From positions 1,054,001 to 1,118,000 of the forward strand of contig NZ_CP029187.1 of assembly GCF_003097535.1 (NCBI RefSeq): DNA of 64,000 nucleotides, given 5' to 3'. Origin of the DNA: Flavobacterium pallidum (GTDB taxonomy: Bacteria; Bacteroidota; Bacteroidia; Flavobacteriales; Flavobacteriaceae). The notes under the pieces are model-generated. The model was not told where the DNA came from and did no database searches. It saw only the letters and a list, made by a program, of their open reading frames with translations. Each line of letters opens with the position of its first letter. Positions within the stretch are counted from its first letter, which is position 1. The position numbers and the translations under genes are program-made. Below are positions 8,816 to 18,170 of the stretch, piece after piece.

Positions 8816-9928
8816 TTAATTTACGTCGGTGTTGCTTTCGAGTTTTTTAATTAAGTTTCGGACATTCGTTTCATTCAGCTCGTCCGGTGCCTGTTGCAAT
8901 GCTTTTTTCATATAAGAAAGTGCTTTTTTGTAATCACCATTGGCGGAATATCCTCTTCCAAGGCCTACATTTGTTGTAAACACGTCAGGATTTTTCTTAG
9001 AATTCAATAGAAACACATCCAGAGCTTCTTTCGGTTTTTTGGCGGTAATCAAAGTCCTTGCGTATTGGTGCAGTTCAAAGATGGTTCCTAAAGGCAGTGC
9101 TTCTTCCCGAAGTTTTTTGGCTCCGTCATTTCTTTGGAGTTTTTCCAATACTTCTGCTTTTGTGCTTAACGTCTGGAAGTTTTTCTGCCCAACAAACCGT
9201 GCGTTAATCGCCATGTCTGCCCATTCCAGAGCCTGTTCTGTGGCAATATTGTTGTCAAGGCAATATTGTGCCGCCTGCTGAAAAGCCTGCCATGTAAAGC
9301 CCGGCTTGGTTTTCAATTCGCTTTTAAACGAAGCCAATTGCAGTTTTTGCACATCCACAACAACTTTAAACGGAATCATACGCTTTTCCCATTTCAGTGC
9401 TATTGTTGCTGAATTTTGGGTTTGGTCGAGGAATTCAAATGTAAGCCACTCGACGCTTTGCTCCAGGTTTTGATGTTTTACGGTCACGCGCAAGGCATCT
9501 TCAGCCGGATCATAATAGAAGCTTCCCCAGGAATTGGCCCTTTTCGAAAAGATTAAAATGTCTTCAGACGCGCCAAGTATAATATGAAACCCGTATGTCC
9601 CGGCAACTAAATCATTGTCTTCCACTTTTACATTTTCTGAAAAGGTGATCGTCGTGTTTTCGTTTGCGCCGGCCCTCCACGGGGAAGCTGTACTGGTACC
9701 AAAACCCAAATCCTGTAATCCGTAATGTGCCACGGGCGTGCCCCAGATTTTCCATTCGCGGCCTTTAACACCGGGACGGTTATAATTGATGGTCACTTTC
9801 GCAAGCCCAATATATTCTGACACCGATGCCTTTTTATTGCCGCCTTCATTGGCTATCGTCAGTGCCTGCGAATGAACATTCGTGATTGTAAAAAATGAAA
9901 TCAGGAAAAAGATTTTGCTTGTTTTCAT
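8816..9928 (-). CDS. DUF2911 domain protein with C-terminal TPR-like repeats
   Basis: 370 residues with a signal peptide ending SQA. Residues ~30-180 match the DUF2911 pattern: VTINYNRPGVKGREWKIWG, PWRAGANENTTITFS, AGTYGFHIILG and WGSFYYDPAEDALRV. The C-terminal ~150 residues form helical pairs resembling tetratricopeptide repeats (NVGLGRGYSANGDYKKALSYM). DUF2911 proteins are common secreted Bacteroidetes proteins of unknown function. The gene starts 11 bp after the end of the upstream TonB-receptor-like gene, so the two are probably co-transcribed and MarR-linked. Confidence 0.85.
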   Translation of the reverse strand: MKTSKIFFLISFFTITNVHSQALTIANEGGNKKASVSEYIGLAKVTINYNRPGVKGREWKIWGTPVAHYGLQDLGFGTSTASPWRAGANENTTITFSENVKVEDNDLVAGTYGFHIILGASEDILIFSKRANSWGSFYYDPAEDALRVTVKHQNLEQSVEWLTFEFLDQTQNSATIALKWEKRMIPFKVVVDVQKLQLASFKSELKTKPGFTWQAFQQAAQYCLDNNIATEQALEWADMAINARFVGQKNFQTLSTKAEVLEKLQRNDGAKKLREEALPLGTIFELHQYARTLITAKKPKEALDVFLLNSKKNPDVFTTNVGLGRGYSANGDYKKALSYMKKALQQAPDELNETNVRNLIKKLESNTDVN

Positions 9929-9939
9929 GAGTTTAGGTT

Positions 9940-12378
9940 TTATCCGTTTACAGAAGCGGCCCGTTGCTTGATGTCTTCAGCACCACCGGCCCTTCTGGGT
10001 TGTGGCCCGTTTCCGCCTCCGAAGTTGTAAGTGTAAGAAATTACCGCCGTACGCGTGTCGCGGTTTACTTTGAAGTTTTCATGGTAACCCCTGAACTGCG
10101 TGACCGCCGTTGTCCCATTGGTAAAAAACACATCGTTTATGGTGAGCTTCAGGCTACTTTTGTTTTTGAATTTTTTTTGGAAACCGAGATTCAGGTAGCC
10201 TATAGGGTCGACATCCATATAGGCATAAATTTCGCGGGCCCTGTAGTTGCCGGTCAGTTCTGCAGAAAAACCATTCTTCATTTTAAAAGTATGTACCGAA
10301 TTGATGTTAAAGTTGAAATTCCCCTGATTTTCAATCGGCGTATTGGCGATATTTCCGGAATAAAATCCATAATAACAATTCAGGCTGTTGTTGCAGCTCC
10401 ACCATGATGTGATTTCAAATGGAATCGTTGAAAATAATCCGACGACATCTGCAGTAGTCAGGTTTTTATCAGTCTGCACGGTGATTTCAGGATTGTCATC
10501 AGATGGTGCAATCACGCCGGTAATGTTATCTGTCGTCCTTGAAAAAGTAATCGTCGTGTAGATTTTCTGCTTGTAAATATGCGTAAAGTCGAACGAATGC
10601 GTAGTCTGCGGATCCAGGTATGGGTTCCCTTCTTTATAAGTCGTCGGATCAAGGAAAAACTTGAACGGATTCAGCTGTTCATAACTTGGACGGTCAATAC
10701 GGCGGCTGTAATTCAGCTCAAAACTATTGTTGTCATTCATCGCATAACTGAGCAGTGCACTTGGGAAAACTTGTGTATAATTGTTTTTAAAACGGCTGTT
10801 ATTGGCCAATTGATTTCCGGTGATATTGGTGTTTTCGAGGCGTAATCCGAAATAAGCGTTCCATTTTTTGCCCAATTCCTTACTCACATTCACATAAGCA
10901 GCATTGATGTTTTCCTCATAAATGAAATGATTGCTTTTCGCATCATCGAAAACCGGGATTCCGGAACTCATGTCATAAAATTTTAAATTATTATCGGCTT
11001 TTACAACACTCGATTTAGCACCGGTTTCAATTTTGGTTTTGTCTCTGAGGATGGCCGTAAAATCGGATTTTAACGAAAAAAGATTCAAATCACCGCGTAG
11101 GTCACCATTCAGCAAATAGCGGTTTTGGTACTCAGCATTGTCCAGGTCAAGGTATTTTGTCGTGAAATCCTGGCGTGTCTTGTTGCCGTAATTCGCGTAA
11201 TCGAAATCACTCACCAATTGTGTCCCGACAGTATCAATTACAAATTTATGGTTTAGATTTACCGATTGGTTGTGCCAGTTTTCGCGGGAATGATTGACGG
11301 TTTCAAACCTGGACATGCGGGTATAGGTTTCATCAAAAACATCCGAATAATTTTTACCGTTAGGATTGAATTTATTGCTGACACCGCTCACAATGATTCC
11401 GAAAGTGTGTTTTGGGCTGGCGAAATAATCAGCACCGGCACGCAAAATGTGGTTCCGGAAATCCATTTTCAAATAATTATCCTGCTCGTAAGCACCGGTT
11501 AAATTGCCGTTTTCATAAAATTTCCGGTCAAGAATCAGTTTGTTGAAGCCTTTGCGGTACGCAAAACTGTAAGTTCCATATGTATTCCATTTTTTCTCAC
11601 GGTGATTCAGGTTCAGGCTGTTGCTGGTCTTCGGGTAACGGCCCTGGCCATAAGCGGAAGTAATGCTGCCATTTGTCCCTGCTTTTTTCTCCTTTTTCAT
11701 TTTGATGTTGATGATTGCAGAACCCGAAGCATCGTATTTCGCGGAAGGATTCGTGATGAATTCAATCTTGTCAATCACTCCGGACGGAATGCCTTTCAGG
11801 TAATTTGCGAGTGTCGTCCCGGACATCGGCGACGACTTTCCGTCGATCTGGATCTGGATGCCGCCGCGTCCGCGTAAAGTGATGTTGTCATTGGCATCGA
11901 TGTTTACGCCGGGCGCTTTTTCCAAAACTTCAAATGCAGAAGTTCCGGCAGACCCGATGTTGCTGTCAACATTCAAAATCATTTTGCCTTCTGACCGTTC
12001 GATATAAGGCTTTGATTTTCTGATGGTCACTTCTTCAAGCCGCGTTTCTTTCCCTGCCGAAAGGGTTCCTAAATTCAGATCGGCAGTCAGTTGGAAAGGC
12101 CTGCCTTCAAACGCTGTTTTGCCGTTGGAAGTGATCGAAATTCGGTAATTCCCAACAGCGATGTGTTCAAAAACGAAATGGCCTTTGTCATCGGCAGATT
12201 CATTTTTTACCAGTGTGTTATCCAAAGCATTTTGCAGCGTAACGATTACTGAAGCCGGGTCCTCACTGGTAAAAGAACCACTTATTGTAAACGCGCCCTG
12301 TGGGGAACCCTGGCCAAAAACCCATGAAAAGTACGCTGATAGTATCAGCAAGGCCAGGGTAAAAGTTGATTTAAACAT
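9940..12378 (-). CDS. TonB-dependent receptor family outer-membrane beta-barrel protein
   Basis: 812 residues from the ATG at 12378, the start that gives a signal peptide (MFKSTFTLALLILSAYFSWVFGQ). A carboxypeptidase-regulatory-like domain sits at about 24-105. A TonB plug-like region follows (EGKMILNVDSNIGSAGTSAF, KAPGVNIDANDNITLRGRGG, IKMKKEKKAGTNGSI). The C-terminal barrel matches the 'outer membrane beta-barrel family' type (SYAMNDNNSFELNYSRRIDRPSYEQLNPF, KEGNPYLDPQTTHSFD). These proteins import or handle unknown ligands at the outer membrane. MarR lies 98 bp upstream in the same orientation and is a plausible regulator. The ligand cannot be predicted. Confidence 0.88.
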   Translation of the reverse strand: MFKSTFTLALLILSAYFSWVFGQGSPQGAFTISGSFTSEDPASVIVTLQNALDNTLVKNESADDKGHFVFEHIAVGNYRISITSNGKTAFEGRPFQLTADLNLGTLSAGKETRLEEVTIRKSKPYIERSEGKMILNVDSNIGSAGTSAFEVLEKAPGVNIDANDNITLRGRGGIQIQIDGKSSPMSGTTLANYLKGIPSGVIDKIEFITNPSAKYDASGSAIINIKMKKEKKAGTNGSITSAYGQGRYPKTSNSLNLNHREKKWNTYGTYSFAYRKGFNKLILDRKFYENGNLTGAYEQDNYLKMDFRNHILRAGADYFASPKHTFGIIVSGVSNKFNPNGKNYSDVFDETYTRMSRFETVNHSRENWHNQSVNLNHKFVIDTVGTQLVSDFDYANYGNKTRQDFTTKYLDLDNAEYQNRYLLNGDLRGDLNLFSLKSDFTAILRDKTKIETGAKSSVVKADNNLKFYDMSSGIPVFDDAKSNHFIYEENINAAYVNVSKELGKKWNAYFGLRLENTNITGNQLANNSRFKNNYTQVFPSALLSYAMNDNNSFELNYSRRIDRPSYEQLNPFKFFLDPTTYKEGNPYLDPQTTHSFDFTHIYKQKIYTTITFSRTTDNITGVIAPSDDNPEITVQTDKNLTTADVVGLFSTIPFEITSWWSCNNSLNCYYGFYSGNIANTPIENQGNFNFNINSVHTFKMKNGFSAELTGNYRAREIYAYMDVDPIGYLNLGFQKKFKNKSSLKLTINDVFFTNGTTAVTQFRGYHENFKVNRDTRTAVISYTYNFGGGNGPQPRRAGGAEDIKQRAASVNG

Positions 12379-12476
12379 AACTGTCCGTTTTTGATTGCCT
12401 CCGGCCAATTGCTTCGCCTGTTCAGCTTACGCTTCGAGTCGGCTAGCCTCGGGTGTTGATTGTGATTGATGATATC

Positions 12477-12920
12477 TTAATTGCAGTTGTCTATGATTTG
12501 ATTCAATGTTTTATTCAATGTTTGTAACGCTTCCGCAGAAACGCCACTTAATGCTGTTTTTCGGTTTTGCAAAACCAGTGTCTGCACGTTTTCAATGATC
12601 GCTTTACCTTCGTCGGTGACTTTTAAGTTTGATTTGCGTCGGTCGTTTGGGTTTACTTCGCGTTCCAGGTATTCCGATTTCACAAGCAGGTCGATAATCC
12701 GCGTGACTGAAGCATTGTCCTTGAAAACCATTTCGCCCAAATCCTGCTGTGAAATCCCCGGATTTTCCAAAATGGATTTGATGATGAGCCATTGGTCGAT
12801 TGTAATCTTATAGCCGTTCTCACGAAGCTTCTTCTGTGCATAAACCCTGTAAGTGCGGATGGCTTTGTCCATGTTGTAAAACGTAATATCCTTTAATCGC
12901 TCCATTTCCTGAATTTTCAT
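12477..12920 (-). CDS. MarR family transcriptional regulator
   Basis: 147 residues from the ATG at 12920; the frame opens one codon earlier with TTG. The winged helix-turn-helix is evident: ITIDQWLIIKSILENPGISQQ, DLGEMVFKDNASVTRIIDLL, then the wing with the family signature NPNDRRKSNLKVTDEGK. MarR proteins are dimeric repressors that usually bind palindromes at their own promoter. A perfect 16-bp palindrome lies 25 bp upstream. The TonB-receptor-like gene follows in the same direction, the expected layout for a regulator-target operon. The effector is unknown. Confidence 0.92.
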   Translation of the reverse strand: MKIQEMERLKDITFYNMDKAIRTYRVYAQKKLRENGYKITIDQWLIIKSILENPGISQQDLGEMVFKDNASVTRIIDLLVKSEYLEREVNPNDRRKSNLKVTDEGKAIIENVQTLVLQNRKTALSGVSAEALQTLNKTLNQIIDNCN

Positions 12921-12944
12921 CAAATCTAATAATGATTTATCAAT

Positions 12945-12960
12945 ATTTGATATATCAAAT
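12945..12960. promoter_or_regulatory. Perfect palindrome, likely MarR operator
   Basis: ATTTGATATATCAAAT is a 16-bp perfect inverted repeat, the size and symmetry expected for a MarR dimer site, located 25-40 bp before the MarR start. The assignment to MarR is by position. Confidence 0.55.
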
Positions 12961-13030
12961 AAAATTTAACAAAAAAACATATCGCCGGTGAAAGCGATAT
13001 AATTACTTAGTATCAGGAGTTTCAAAATTG

Positions 13031-13888
13031 TTACAACAAATCAGCACATTTATGAACTTCTTTCAGGCGGACACCTTTTTCAGTATTTTCAACGGTGATG
13101 ATTTCGTTATGTGCGTCGTGTTCGAGGAATAAATAATAATTGTTTTCTGCTGCTGTACGGAGGAATTTTTCCTTTTCAGGTAAAGTCAGCAGCGGCCTGG
13201 TATCATAACCCATCACATACGGAAGCGGCAAATGCCCAGCTGTCGGCAGTAAATCAGCCATAAAACAAACCGTCATGTCTTTGTATTTTATCTGCGGAAG
13301 CATCATTTTTTCGGTATGGCCGTCTGCAAAAAATATCCCGAAACCCATTTCCGATTCCACCAAAAAATCCCCATCAGGCCTTTTGATGAAATGCAACTGG
13401 CCGCTTTCCCGCATCGGCAAGATATTTTCGGATAAAAACGACGCTTTTTCCCTCGGATTCGGTTTCGTGGCCCATTCCCAATGGTTTTCATTGGTCCAGA
13501 ATTTCGCATTTTTGAAAGCGGGTTCATATCCGGTACGGTCTTGATTCCACTGCACACTGCCGCCGCAATGGTCGAAGTGCAGGTGCGTCATAAAAACATC
13601 AGTAATATCGTCGCGATGGAAACCATGTTTAGCCAAAGATTTGTCCATCGAATGCGTACCCCAAAGCGAATAATATCCGAAAAACTTCTCCGATTGCTTG
13701 TCGCCCATGCCGGTGTCAATTAAAATCAGCCGGTTACCGTCTTCAATCAAGAGGCAGCGCGCGGCAAGGTCAATCAGGTTATTGTTATCAGCGGGGTTGG
13801 TTTTATTCCAGATGGTTTTCGGGACCACGCCAAACATGGCACCGCCGTCTAGCTTGAAATTTCCGGATTCTATGGGATAGAGTTTCAT
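13031..13888 (-). CDS. Metallo-beta-lactamase-fold hydrolase
   Basis: 285 residues without a signal peptide, so cytoplasmic. The HxHxDH zinc motif is at residues 102-107 (MTHLHFDHCGG). Earlier LILIDTGMGD and later FFADGHTEKMMLP and LFLEHDAH supply further ligands (FADGHT corresponds to the metal-binding His, and EHDAH to the last His). The overall arrangement resembles lactonase/quinolone-type MBL enzymes such as AHL lactonases, but the substrate cannot be read from sequence. It is divergent from sufA across a hairpin-rich gap. Confidence 0.88.
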   Translation of the reverse strand: MKLYPIESGNFKLDGGAMFGVVPKTIWNKTNPADNNNLIDLAARCLLIEDGNRLILIDTGMGDKQSEKFFGYYSLWGTHSMDKSLAKHGFHRDDITDVFMTHLHFDHCGGSVQWNQDRTGYEPAFKNAKFWTNENHWEWATKPNPREKASFLSENILPMRESGQLHFIKRPDGDFLVESEMGFGIFFADGHTEKMMLPQIKYKDMTVCFMADLLPTAGHLPLPYVMGYDTRPLLTLPEKEKFLRTAAENNYYLFLEHDAHNEIITVENTEKGVRLKEVHKCADLL

Positions 13889-13903
13889 TGGATTTAGATT
13901 TCA

Positions 13904-13958
13904 GATTGTCAGATTATTAGATTTTCGGATCATCAGAAAATCTGATAATCTGACAATC
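13904..13958. repeat. Long inverted repeat built of 8-bp words
   Basis: A 23-nt left arm (13904-13926) pairs with a 23-nt right arm (13936-13958) across a 9-nt loop. Only one position differs, and it gives a G-U pair in RNA. Both arms are degenerate tandem copies of an octamer like CAGATTAT. It lies upstream of two divergent genes, so it is not a terminator. Confidence 0.8.
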
Positions 13959-14073
13959 CAGATTTCCGCCGCAATGTAATAAATCTAATCCTCATCTGCG
14001 AAAGCATAACCAAATTCTATCCCGCCATCGTTATAAAAATGTTAGCCGATACCGCAAAACGCTTTAATTGTAA

Positions 14074-14081
14074 TATCTTTG
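14074..14081 (+). promoter_or_regulatory. -7 box for the SUF operon
   Basis: TATCTTTG matches TAnnTTTG, 30 bp before the sufA start. Confidence 0.55.
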
Positions 14082-14111
14082 CACATTAATTCAGACAAAA
14101 TACAATTTGCC

Positions 14112-14441
14112 ATGATAAAAGTATCAGATTCAGCCAGCAGGAAAATCGTGGAGATGATGAAAGACGACGGTTTTGATGCTGCAAAAGATTATGTACGCGT
14201 AGGCGTTAAAAGCGGCGGTTGCAGCGGATTATCCTACGAATTGAAATTTGACAAAGAACTCGGCGAAACAGATAAAGTATTCGAAGACAATGAGGTACGC
14301 ATCGCTGTGGAGAAAAAATCATTCCTGTATCTTGCAGGAACCGTTTTGGAATTTTCGGGCGGACTGAACGGAAAAGGTTTCGTTTTCAATAACCCAAATG
14401 CGAGCAGGACCTGCGGTTGCGGAGAATCATTTTCTCTTTAG
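14112..14441 (+). CDS. sufA: A-type iron-sulfur carrier SufA/IscA
   Basis: 109 residues from the ATG at 14112, which fits the conserved family start (MIKVSDSASRKI); the open frame runs 11 codons further upstream. The three cluster-binding cysteines are C37 (GGCSG), C101 and C103 (TCGCG). A-type carriers accept [Fe-S] clusters from the SufBCD scaffold and deliver them to target enzymes. It is the first gene of the SUF operon, with its own -7 box. The 116-bp gap to sufB is unusually long and structured. Confidence 0.93.
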   Translation: MIKVSDSASRKIVEMMKDDGFDAAKDYVRVGVKSGGCSGLSYELKFDKELGETDKVFEDNEVRIAVEKKSFLYLAGTVLEFSGGLNGKGFVFNNPNASRTCGCGESFSL

Positions 14442-14460
14442 TCAAAGGTCTAAAGAGAAA
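14431..14460 (+). other. Hairpin spanning the sufA stop codon
   Basis: TTTCTCTTTAG (14431-14441) pairs perfectly with CTAAAGAGAAA (14450-14460) across an 8-nt loop; the left arm includes the last codons and stop of sufA. No T-run follows, so it looks like an mRNA-stability or processing hairpin rather than a terminator. Confidence 0.65.
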
Positions 14461-14521
14461 AAGTCAAAAGACTTGGCCAGCTTAAATAATAAATATCAAA
14501 GCGAAAATTCGAAGTAAAATT

Positions 14522-14556
14522 ACTTTCGACTTTGGACTTTCAACTTTCGACTAAAA
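14522..14556 (+). repeat. Heptamer tandem repeat before sufB
   Basis: Five degenerate copies of a 7-bp word (CTTTCGA, CTTTGGA, CTTTCAA, CTTTCGA, then CTAAAAT) end immediately before the sufB ATG at 14558, where a ribosome-binding region would be. Confidence 0.75.
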
Positions 14557-14557
14557 T

Positions 14558-16006
14558 ATGTCAAAATACACCGAAGACGATCTCAAGATCGAACTCGAAA
14601 ACAAAGAGTACGAATACGGATTTTATACCGATATAGAATCCGAGACATTTCCCATAGGCTTAAACGAAGACATTGTCCGTGCCATTTCAAAAAAGAAAGA
14701 AGAACCGCAGTGGATGACCGATTGGCGCATTGAAGCCTTTCGTTCCTGGGTTGAAATGACCGAGCCGGAATGGGCGAATGTACATTATGAAAAACCCGAT
14801 TTCCAGGCCATTTCGTATTATTCCGCGCCAAAGGCAGTCGACCCGAACAAAACACTGGATGATGTCGATCCGGAACTTTTGGCGATGTACAAAAAACTCG
14901 GGATTTCGCTGGACGAGCAGAAAAAGATGAATAATGTCGCCATGGACATCGTGGTCGATTCGGTTTCTGTAGCGACGACTTTCAAAAAGACTTTAGCGGA
15001 AAAAGGCATTATTTTCTGTCCGATTTCCGAAGCGATTAAGGAACATCCTGAATTGGTTAAGAAATACCTCGGCACCGTAGTGCCACAAAAAGACAACTTT
15101 TACGCTGCATTGAATTCGGCAGTATTTTCAGACGGATCGTTCTGTTATATTCCGAAGGGTGTACGTTGCCCGATGGAACTGTCGACTTATTTCCGTATTA
15201 ACCAGGCAGGAACGGGCCAATTTGAAAGGACTTTGGTTATTGCTGATGAAAGCAGCTACGTTTCGTACCTTGAAGGCTGTACCGCGCCAAGCCGCGACGA
15301 AAACCAATTGCACGCCGCGGTGGTGGAACTGATTGCTTTGGACGATGCAGAAATCAAATACTCGACCGTACAGAATTGGTATCCCGGAAACAAGGAAGGC
15401 AAAGGCGGTGTATTCAATTTCGTGACCAAAAGAGGTTTGTGCGAAAAGAACGCGAAAATATCCTGGACACAGGTAGAAACCGGTTCTGCCGTGACCTGGA
15501 AATATCCGTCATGTGTATTGAAAGGCGATAATTCGGTGGGAGAATTTTATTCTATTGCCGTGACCAACAATTACCAGCAGGCCGATACCGGAACCAAAAT
15601 GATCCACTTGGGTAAAAACACCAAATCTACGATCATTTCCAAAGGTATTTCAGCCGGGAAATCCCAAAACAGCTACCGTGGATTGGTACAAATCGGCGCA
15701 CGTGCCGAAAACGCCAGGAACTTTTCGCAATGTGATTCCCTGCTGATGGGCAATAATTGTGGGGCACATACCTTTCCATACATAGAAAGTAAAAATACGA
15801 CTGCGAAGATTGAACACGAAGCGACGACCAGTAAAATCGGGGAAGACCAGGTTTTTTATTGCAATCAGCGTGGTATTCCTACAGAAAAAGCCATTGCGCT
15901 GATCGTGAATGGTTTCAGTAAAGACGTACTCAACAAACTTCCTATGGAGTTCGCCGTAGAAGCACAGAAACTACTTGAAATTTCATTAGAAGGATCTGTC
16001 GGTTAA
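14558..16006 (+). CDS. sufB: Fe-S cluster assembly scaffold SufB
   Basis: 482 residues, full length for SufB. Family blocks are visible: [85 protein letters not shown] and the C-terminal [21 protein letters not shown]. SufB is the core of the SufBC2D complex that assembles [4Fe-4S] clusters using persulfide sulfur from SufS/SufE. Cys in EGCTAPS and the GCG-type Cys/His near the C-terminus are the likely sulfur and cluster sites. It lies in the operon between sufA and sufC. Confidence 0.97.
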   Translation: MSKYTEDDLKIELENKEYEYGFYTDIESETFPIGLNEDIVRAISKKKEEPQWMTDWRIEAFRSWVEMTEPEWANVHYEKPDFQAISYYSAPKAVDPNKTLDDVDPELLAMYKKLGISLDEQKKMNNVAMDIVVDSVSVATTFKKTLAEKGIIFCPISEAIKEHPELVKKYLGTVVPQKDNFYAALNSAVFSDGSFCYIPKGVRCPMELSTYFRINQAGTGQFERTLVIADESSYVSYLEGCTAPSRDENQLHAAVVELIALDDAEIKYSTVQNWYPGNKEGKGGVFNFVTKRGLCEKNAKISWTQVETGSAVTWKYPSCVLKGDNSVGEFYSIAVTNNYQQADTGTKMIHLGKNTKSTIISKGISAGKSQNSYRGLVQIGARAENARNFSQCDSLLMGNNCGAHTFPYIESKNTTAKIEHEATTSKIGEDQVFYCNQRGIPTEKAIALIVNGFSKDVLNKLPMEFAVEAQKLLEISLEGSVG

Positions 16007-16007
16007 T

Positions 16008-16040
16008 TATCTCATTATCTAATTATCTCATTTTCTAAAT
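16008..16040 (+). repeat. Octamer tandem repeat between sufB and sufC
   Basis: TATCTCAT, TATCTAAT, TATCTCAT and TTTCTAAAT fill the whole gap from just after the sufB stop to just before the sufC start. Confidence 0.8.
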
Positions 16041-16042
16041 AA

Positions 16043-16795
16043 ATGTTACAAATCAAAAACCTACACGCTTCAATTGAAGACAAAGACATATTAAAAGGAA
16101 TCAACCTCACCGTGAACGCCGGTGAAGTACACGCGATCATGGGGCCGAACGGTGCCGGAAAAAGTACGCTTTCCGCCATCATTGCAGGCCGCGAGGATTA
16201 TCAAGTGACCGAAGGCGAAATCCTGTTGGAAGGGGAAGACATTTCAGAATTGGCTCCTGAAGAGCGCGCACACAAAGGCGTGTTCCTCTCATTTCAATAT
16301 CCGGTTGAAATTCCGGGTGTTTCCGTAACGAATTTCATGAAAACCGCCATCAACGAAACGCGCAAAGCGCAAGGCAAGGACGAAATGCAGGCGAACGAAA
16401 TGCTGAAACTGATTCGTGAGAAATCAGAATTATTGGAAATCGACCGCAAGTTTTTATCAAGATCATTGAATGAAGGTTTTTCGGGAGGGGAGAAAAAAAG
16501 GAACGAAATTTTCCAGATGGCGATGCTTGAACCCAAACTGGCCATCCTTGATGAAACCGATTCCGGACTCGATATTGATGCTTTGAGGATTGTTGCTAAT
16601 GGCGTAAACAGGCTTAAAAACGAAAACAATTCCGTGTTGGTGATTACACACTACCAGCGTTTACTGGATTATATCATCCCTGATTTCGTACACGTTTTGA
16701 TGGATGGGAAAATAGTAAAATCCGGCGATGCTTCTTTAGCGTTGGAATTGGAAGAAAAAGGCTACGACTGGATTAAGCAGGAAATAGAAGCGTAA
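16043..16795 (+). CDS. sufC: Fe-S cluster assembly ATPase SufC
   Basis: 250 residues, an ABC-type ATPase. Walker A is GPNGAGKST (34-42). The signature region is modified as in SufC proteins ([15 protein letters not shown]) and Walker B is [12 protein letters not shown], followed by the switch His in [11 protein letters not shown]. SufC drives conformational change in SufBD during cluster assembly; it has no membrane partner. It is cotranscribed with sufB and sufD. Confidence 0.97.
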   Translation: MLQIKNLHASIEDKDILKGINLTVNAGEVHAIMGPNGAGKSTLSAIIAGREDYQVTEGEILLEGEDISELAPEERAHKGVFLSFQYPVEIPGVSVTNFMKTAINETRKAQGKDEMQANEMLKLIREKSELLEIDRKFLSRSLNEGFSGGEKKRNEIFQMAMLEPKLAILDETDSGLDIDALRIVANGVNRLKNENNSVLVITHYQRLLDYIIPDFVHVLMDGKIVKSGDASLALELEEKGYDWIKQEIEA

Positions 16796-16820
16796 ATTGT
16801 TCCCGTTCAGTGATGAAAAA

Positions 16821-16843
16821 CCCTGAACCCTGAACCCTGAACC
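16821..16843 (+). repeat. Heptamer tandem repeat between sufC and sufD
   Basis: Three exact copies of CCCTGAA (16821-16841) plus CC occur 7 bp before the sufD ATG at 16850. Confidence 0.85.
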
Positions 16844-16849
16844 AAAAAA

Positions 16850-18166
16850 ATGGAATTAAAAGAAAAACTCATATCGTCGTTCATGGCTTTTGAAGAAAAG
16901 ATTGATGTGCATTCCCAGTTGCACGACATCCGCACTTCGGCCATAAAGAATTTTGAAAACAAGGGCTTTCCTACCAAAAAAGAGGAAGCATGGAAATACA
17001 CCTCATTAAATTCGATACTCAAAAACGATTTTACCGTCTTCCCGAAAAGCGAAAATACGATTGAATTCAGCGAAGTCAAAAAATATTTCCTGCATGAAAT
17101 TGACACCTATAAAGTAATTTTCGTTGACGGCGTATTCAGTTCGTTCCTGTCCTCAACGACACACGACGGATTGGATGTCTGCCTGATGTCATCAGCATTG
17201 AATAAACCGAAATACAAGGAAATCATTGAAAAATATTTCAATAAGATTGCCAATAAGGACGAATCGCTGACGTCACTGAATACGGCGTTTGCTTCAGAAG
17301 GCGCTTATGTGAACATCCCGAAAAGCAAATTGGTAGACAAGCCGATTGAGATTATTTATTTCTCGACCGGAAAAGAAAATGCGTTGATGACGCAGCCAAG
17401 AAACCTTGTCATTGTTGGCGAAAATGCCCAGGTACAAATCATTGAACGCCACCAAAGCCTGTATGAAAATCCGGTGTTGACCAATTCGGTCACTGAAATT
17501 TTTGCGGAACAAAATGCCAATGTGGATTATTACAAAATACAGAACGATCTGATGTCGGCGAATCTGGTCGACAATACTTATATTTCGCAGCAAAGATCCA
17601 CGAAAGTTTCCGTACACACTTTTTCGTTTGGCGGGAATATTACTAGGAACAACCTCAATTTCTACCATTTCGGGGAAGGGATAGACAGTACTTTGAAAGG
17701 CATTACAATCATCGGCGGCAAGCAACTCGTCGATCATTTTACTTTGGTGAACCACGCCACACCGAATTGCGAAAGCCACCAAAACTACAAATGCATCCTC
17801 AACGACAGTGCCACCGGCGTTTTCAACGGAAAGATTTTCGTCGAGAAAGAAGCCCAGAAAACTGACGCATTCCAGCAGAATAACAATATTTTACTCAGCG
17901 ACAAAGCCACCATCAATGCCAAGCCGCAACTCGAGATTTTCGCCGATGATGTGAAGTGCTCCCACGGCTGTACCATTGGGCAGCTCGACGAAAATGCGAT
18001 GTTTTACATGCAGGCGCGCGGCATCCCGAAGAAAGAAGCGAAGGCGTTGCTGATGTATGCTTTTTCAAACGAAGTGATTGAAAGCGTCCGCATTCCGGAA
18101 TTGAAAGCGCGTATTAATAAGATTATTGCGCAAAGGTTGGGTGTGAGTCTGGGGTTTGATTTGTAA
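16850..18166 (+). CDS. sufD: Fe-S cluster assembly protein SufD
   Basis: 438 residues, SufB-related. The N-terminal helical part contains GFPTKKEEAWKYTSL, a motif common to SufD. The beta-helix core follows, and the C-terminal block KCSHGCTIGQLDENAMFYMQARGIPK matches the SufD family, with the conserved His-Gly-Cys. SufD forms the SufBC2D scaffold with SufB and SufC. It is the last plus-strand gene before the minus-strand serine hydrolase that splits the cluster. Confidence 0.96.
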   Translation: MELKEKLISSFMAFEEKIDVHSQLHDIRTSAIKNFENKGFPTKKEEAWKYTSLNSILKNDFTVFPKSENTIEFSEVKKYFLHEIDTYKVIFVDGVFSSFLSSTTHDGLDVCLMSSALNKPKYKEIIEKYFNKIANKDESLTSLNTAFASEGAYVNIPKSKLVDKPIEIIYFSTGKENALMTQPRNLVIVGENAQVQIIERHQSLYENPVLTNSVTEIFAEQNANVDYYKIQNDLMSANLVDNTYISQQRSTKVSVHTFSFGGNITRNNLNFYHFGEGIDSTLKGITIIGGKQLVDHFTLVNHATPNCESHQNYKCILNDSATGVFNGKIFVEKEAQKTDAFQQNNNILLSDKATINAKPQLEIFADDVKCSHGCTIGQLDENAMFYMQARGIPKKEAKALLMYAFSNEVIESVRIPELKARINKIIAQRLGVSLGFDL

Positions 18167-18170
18167 TTTT

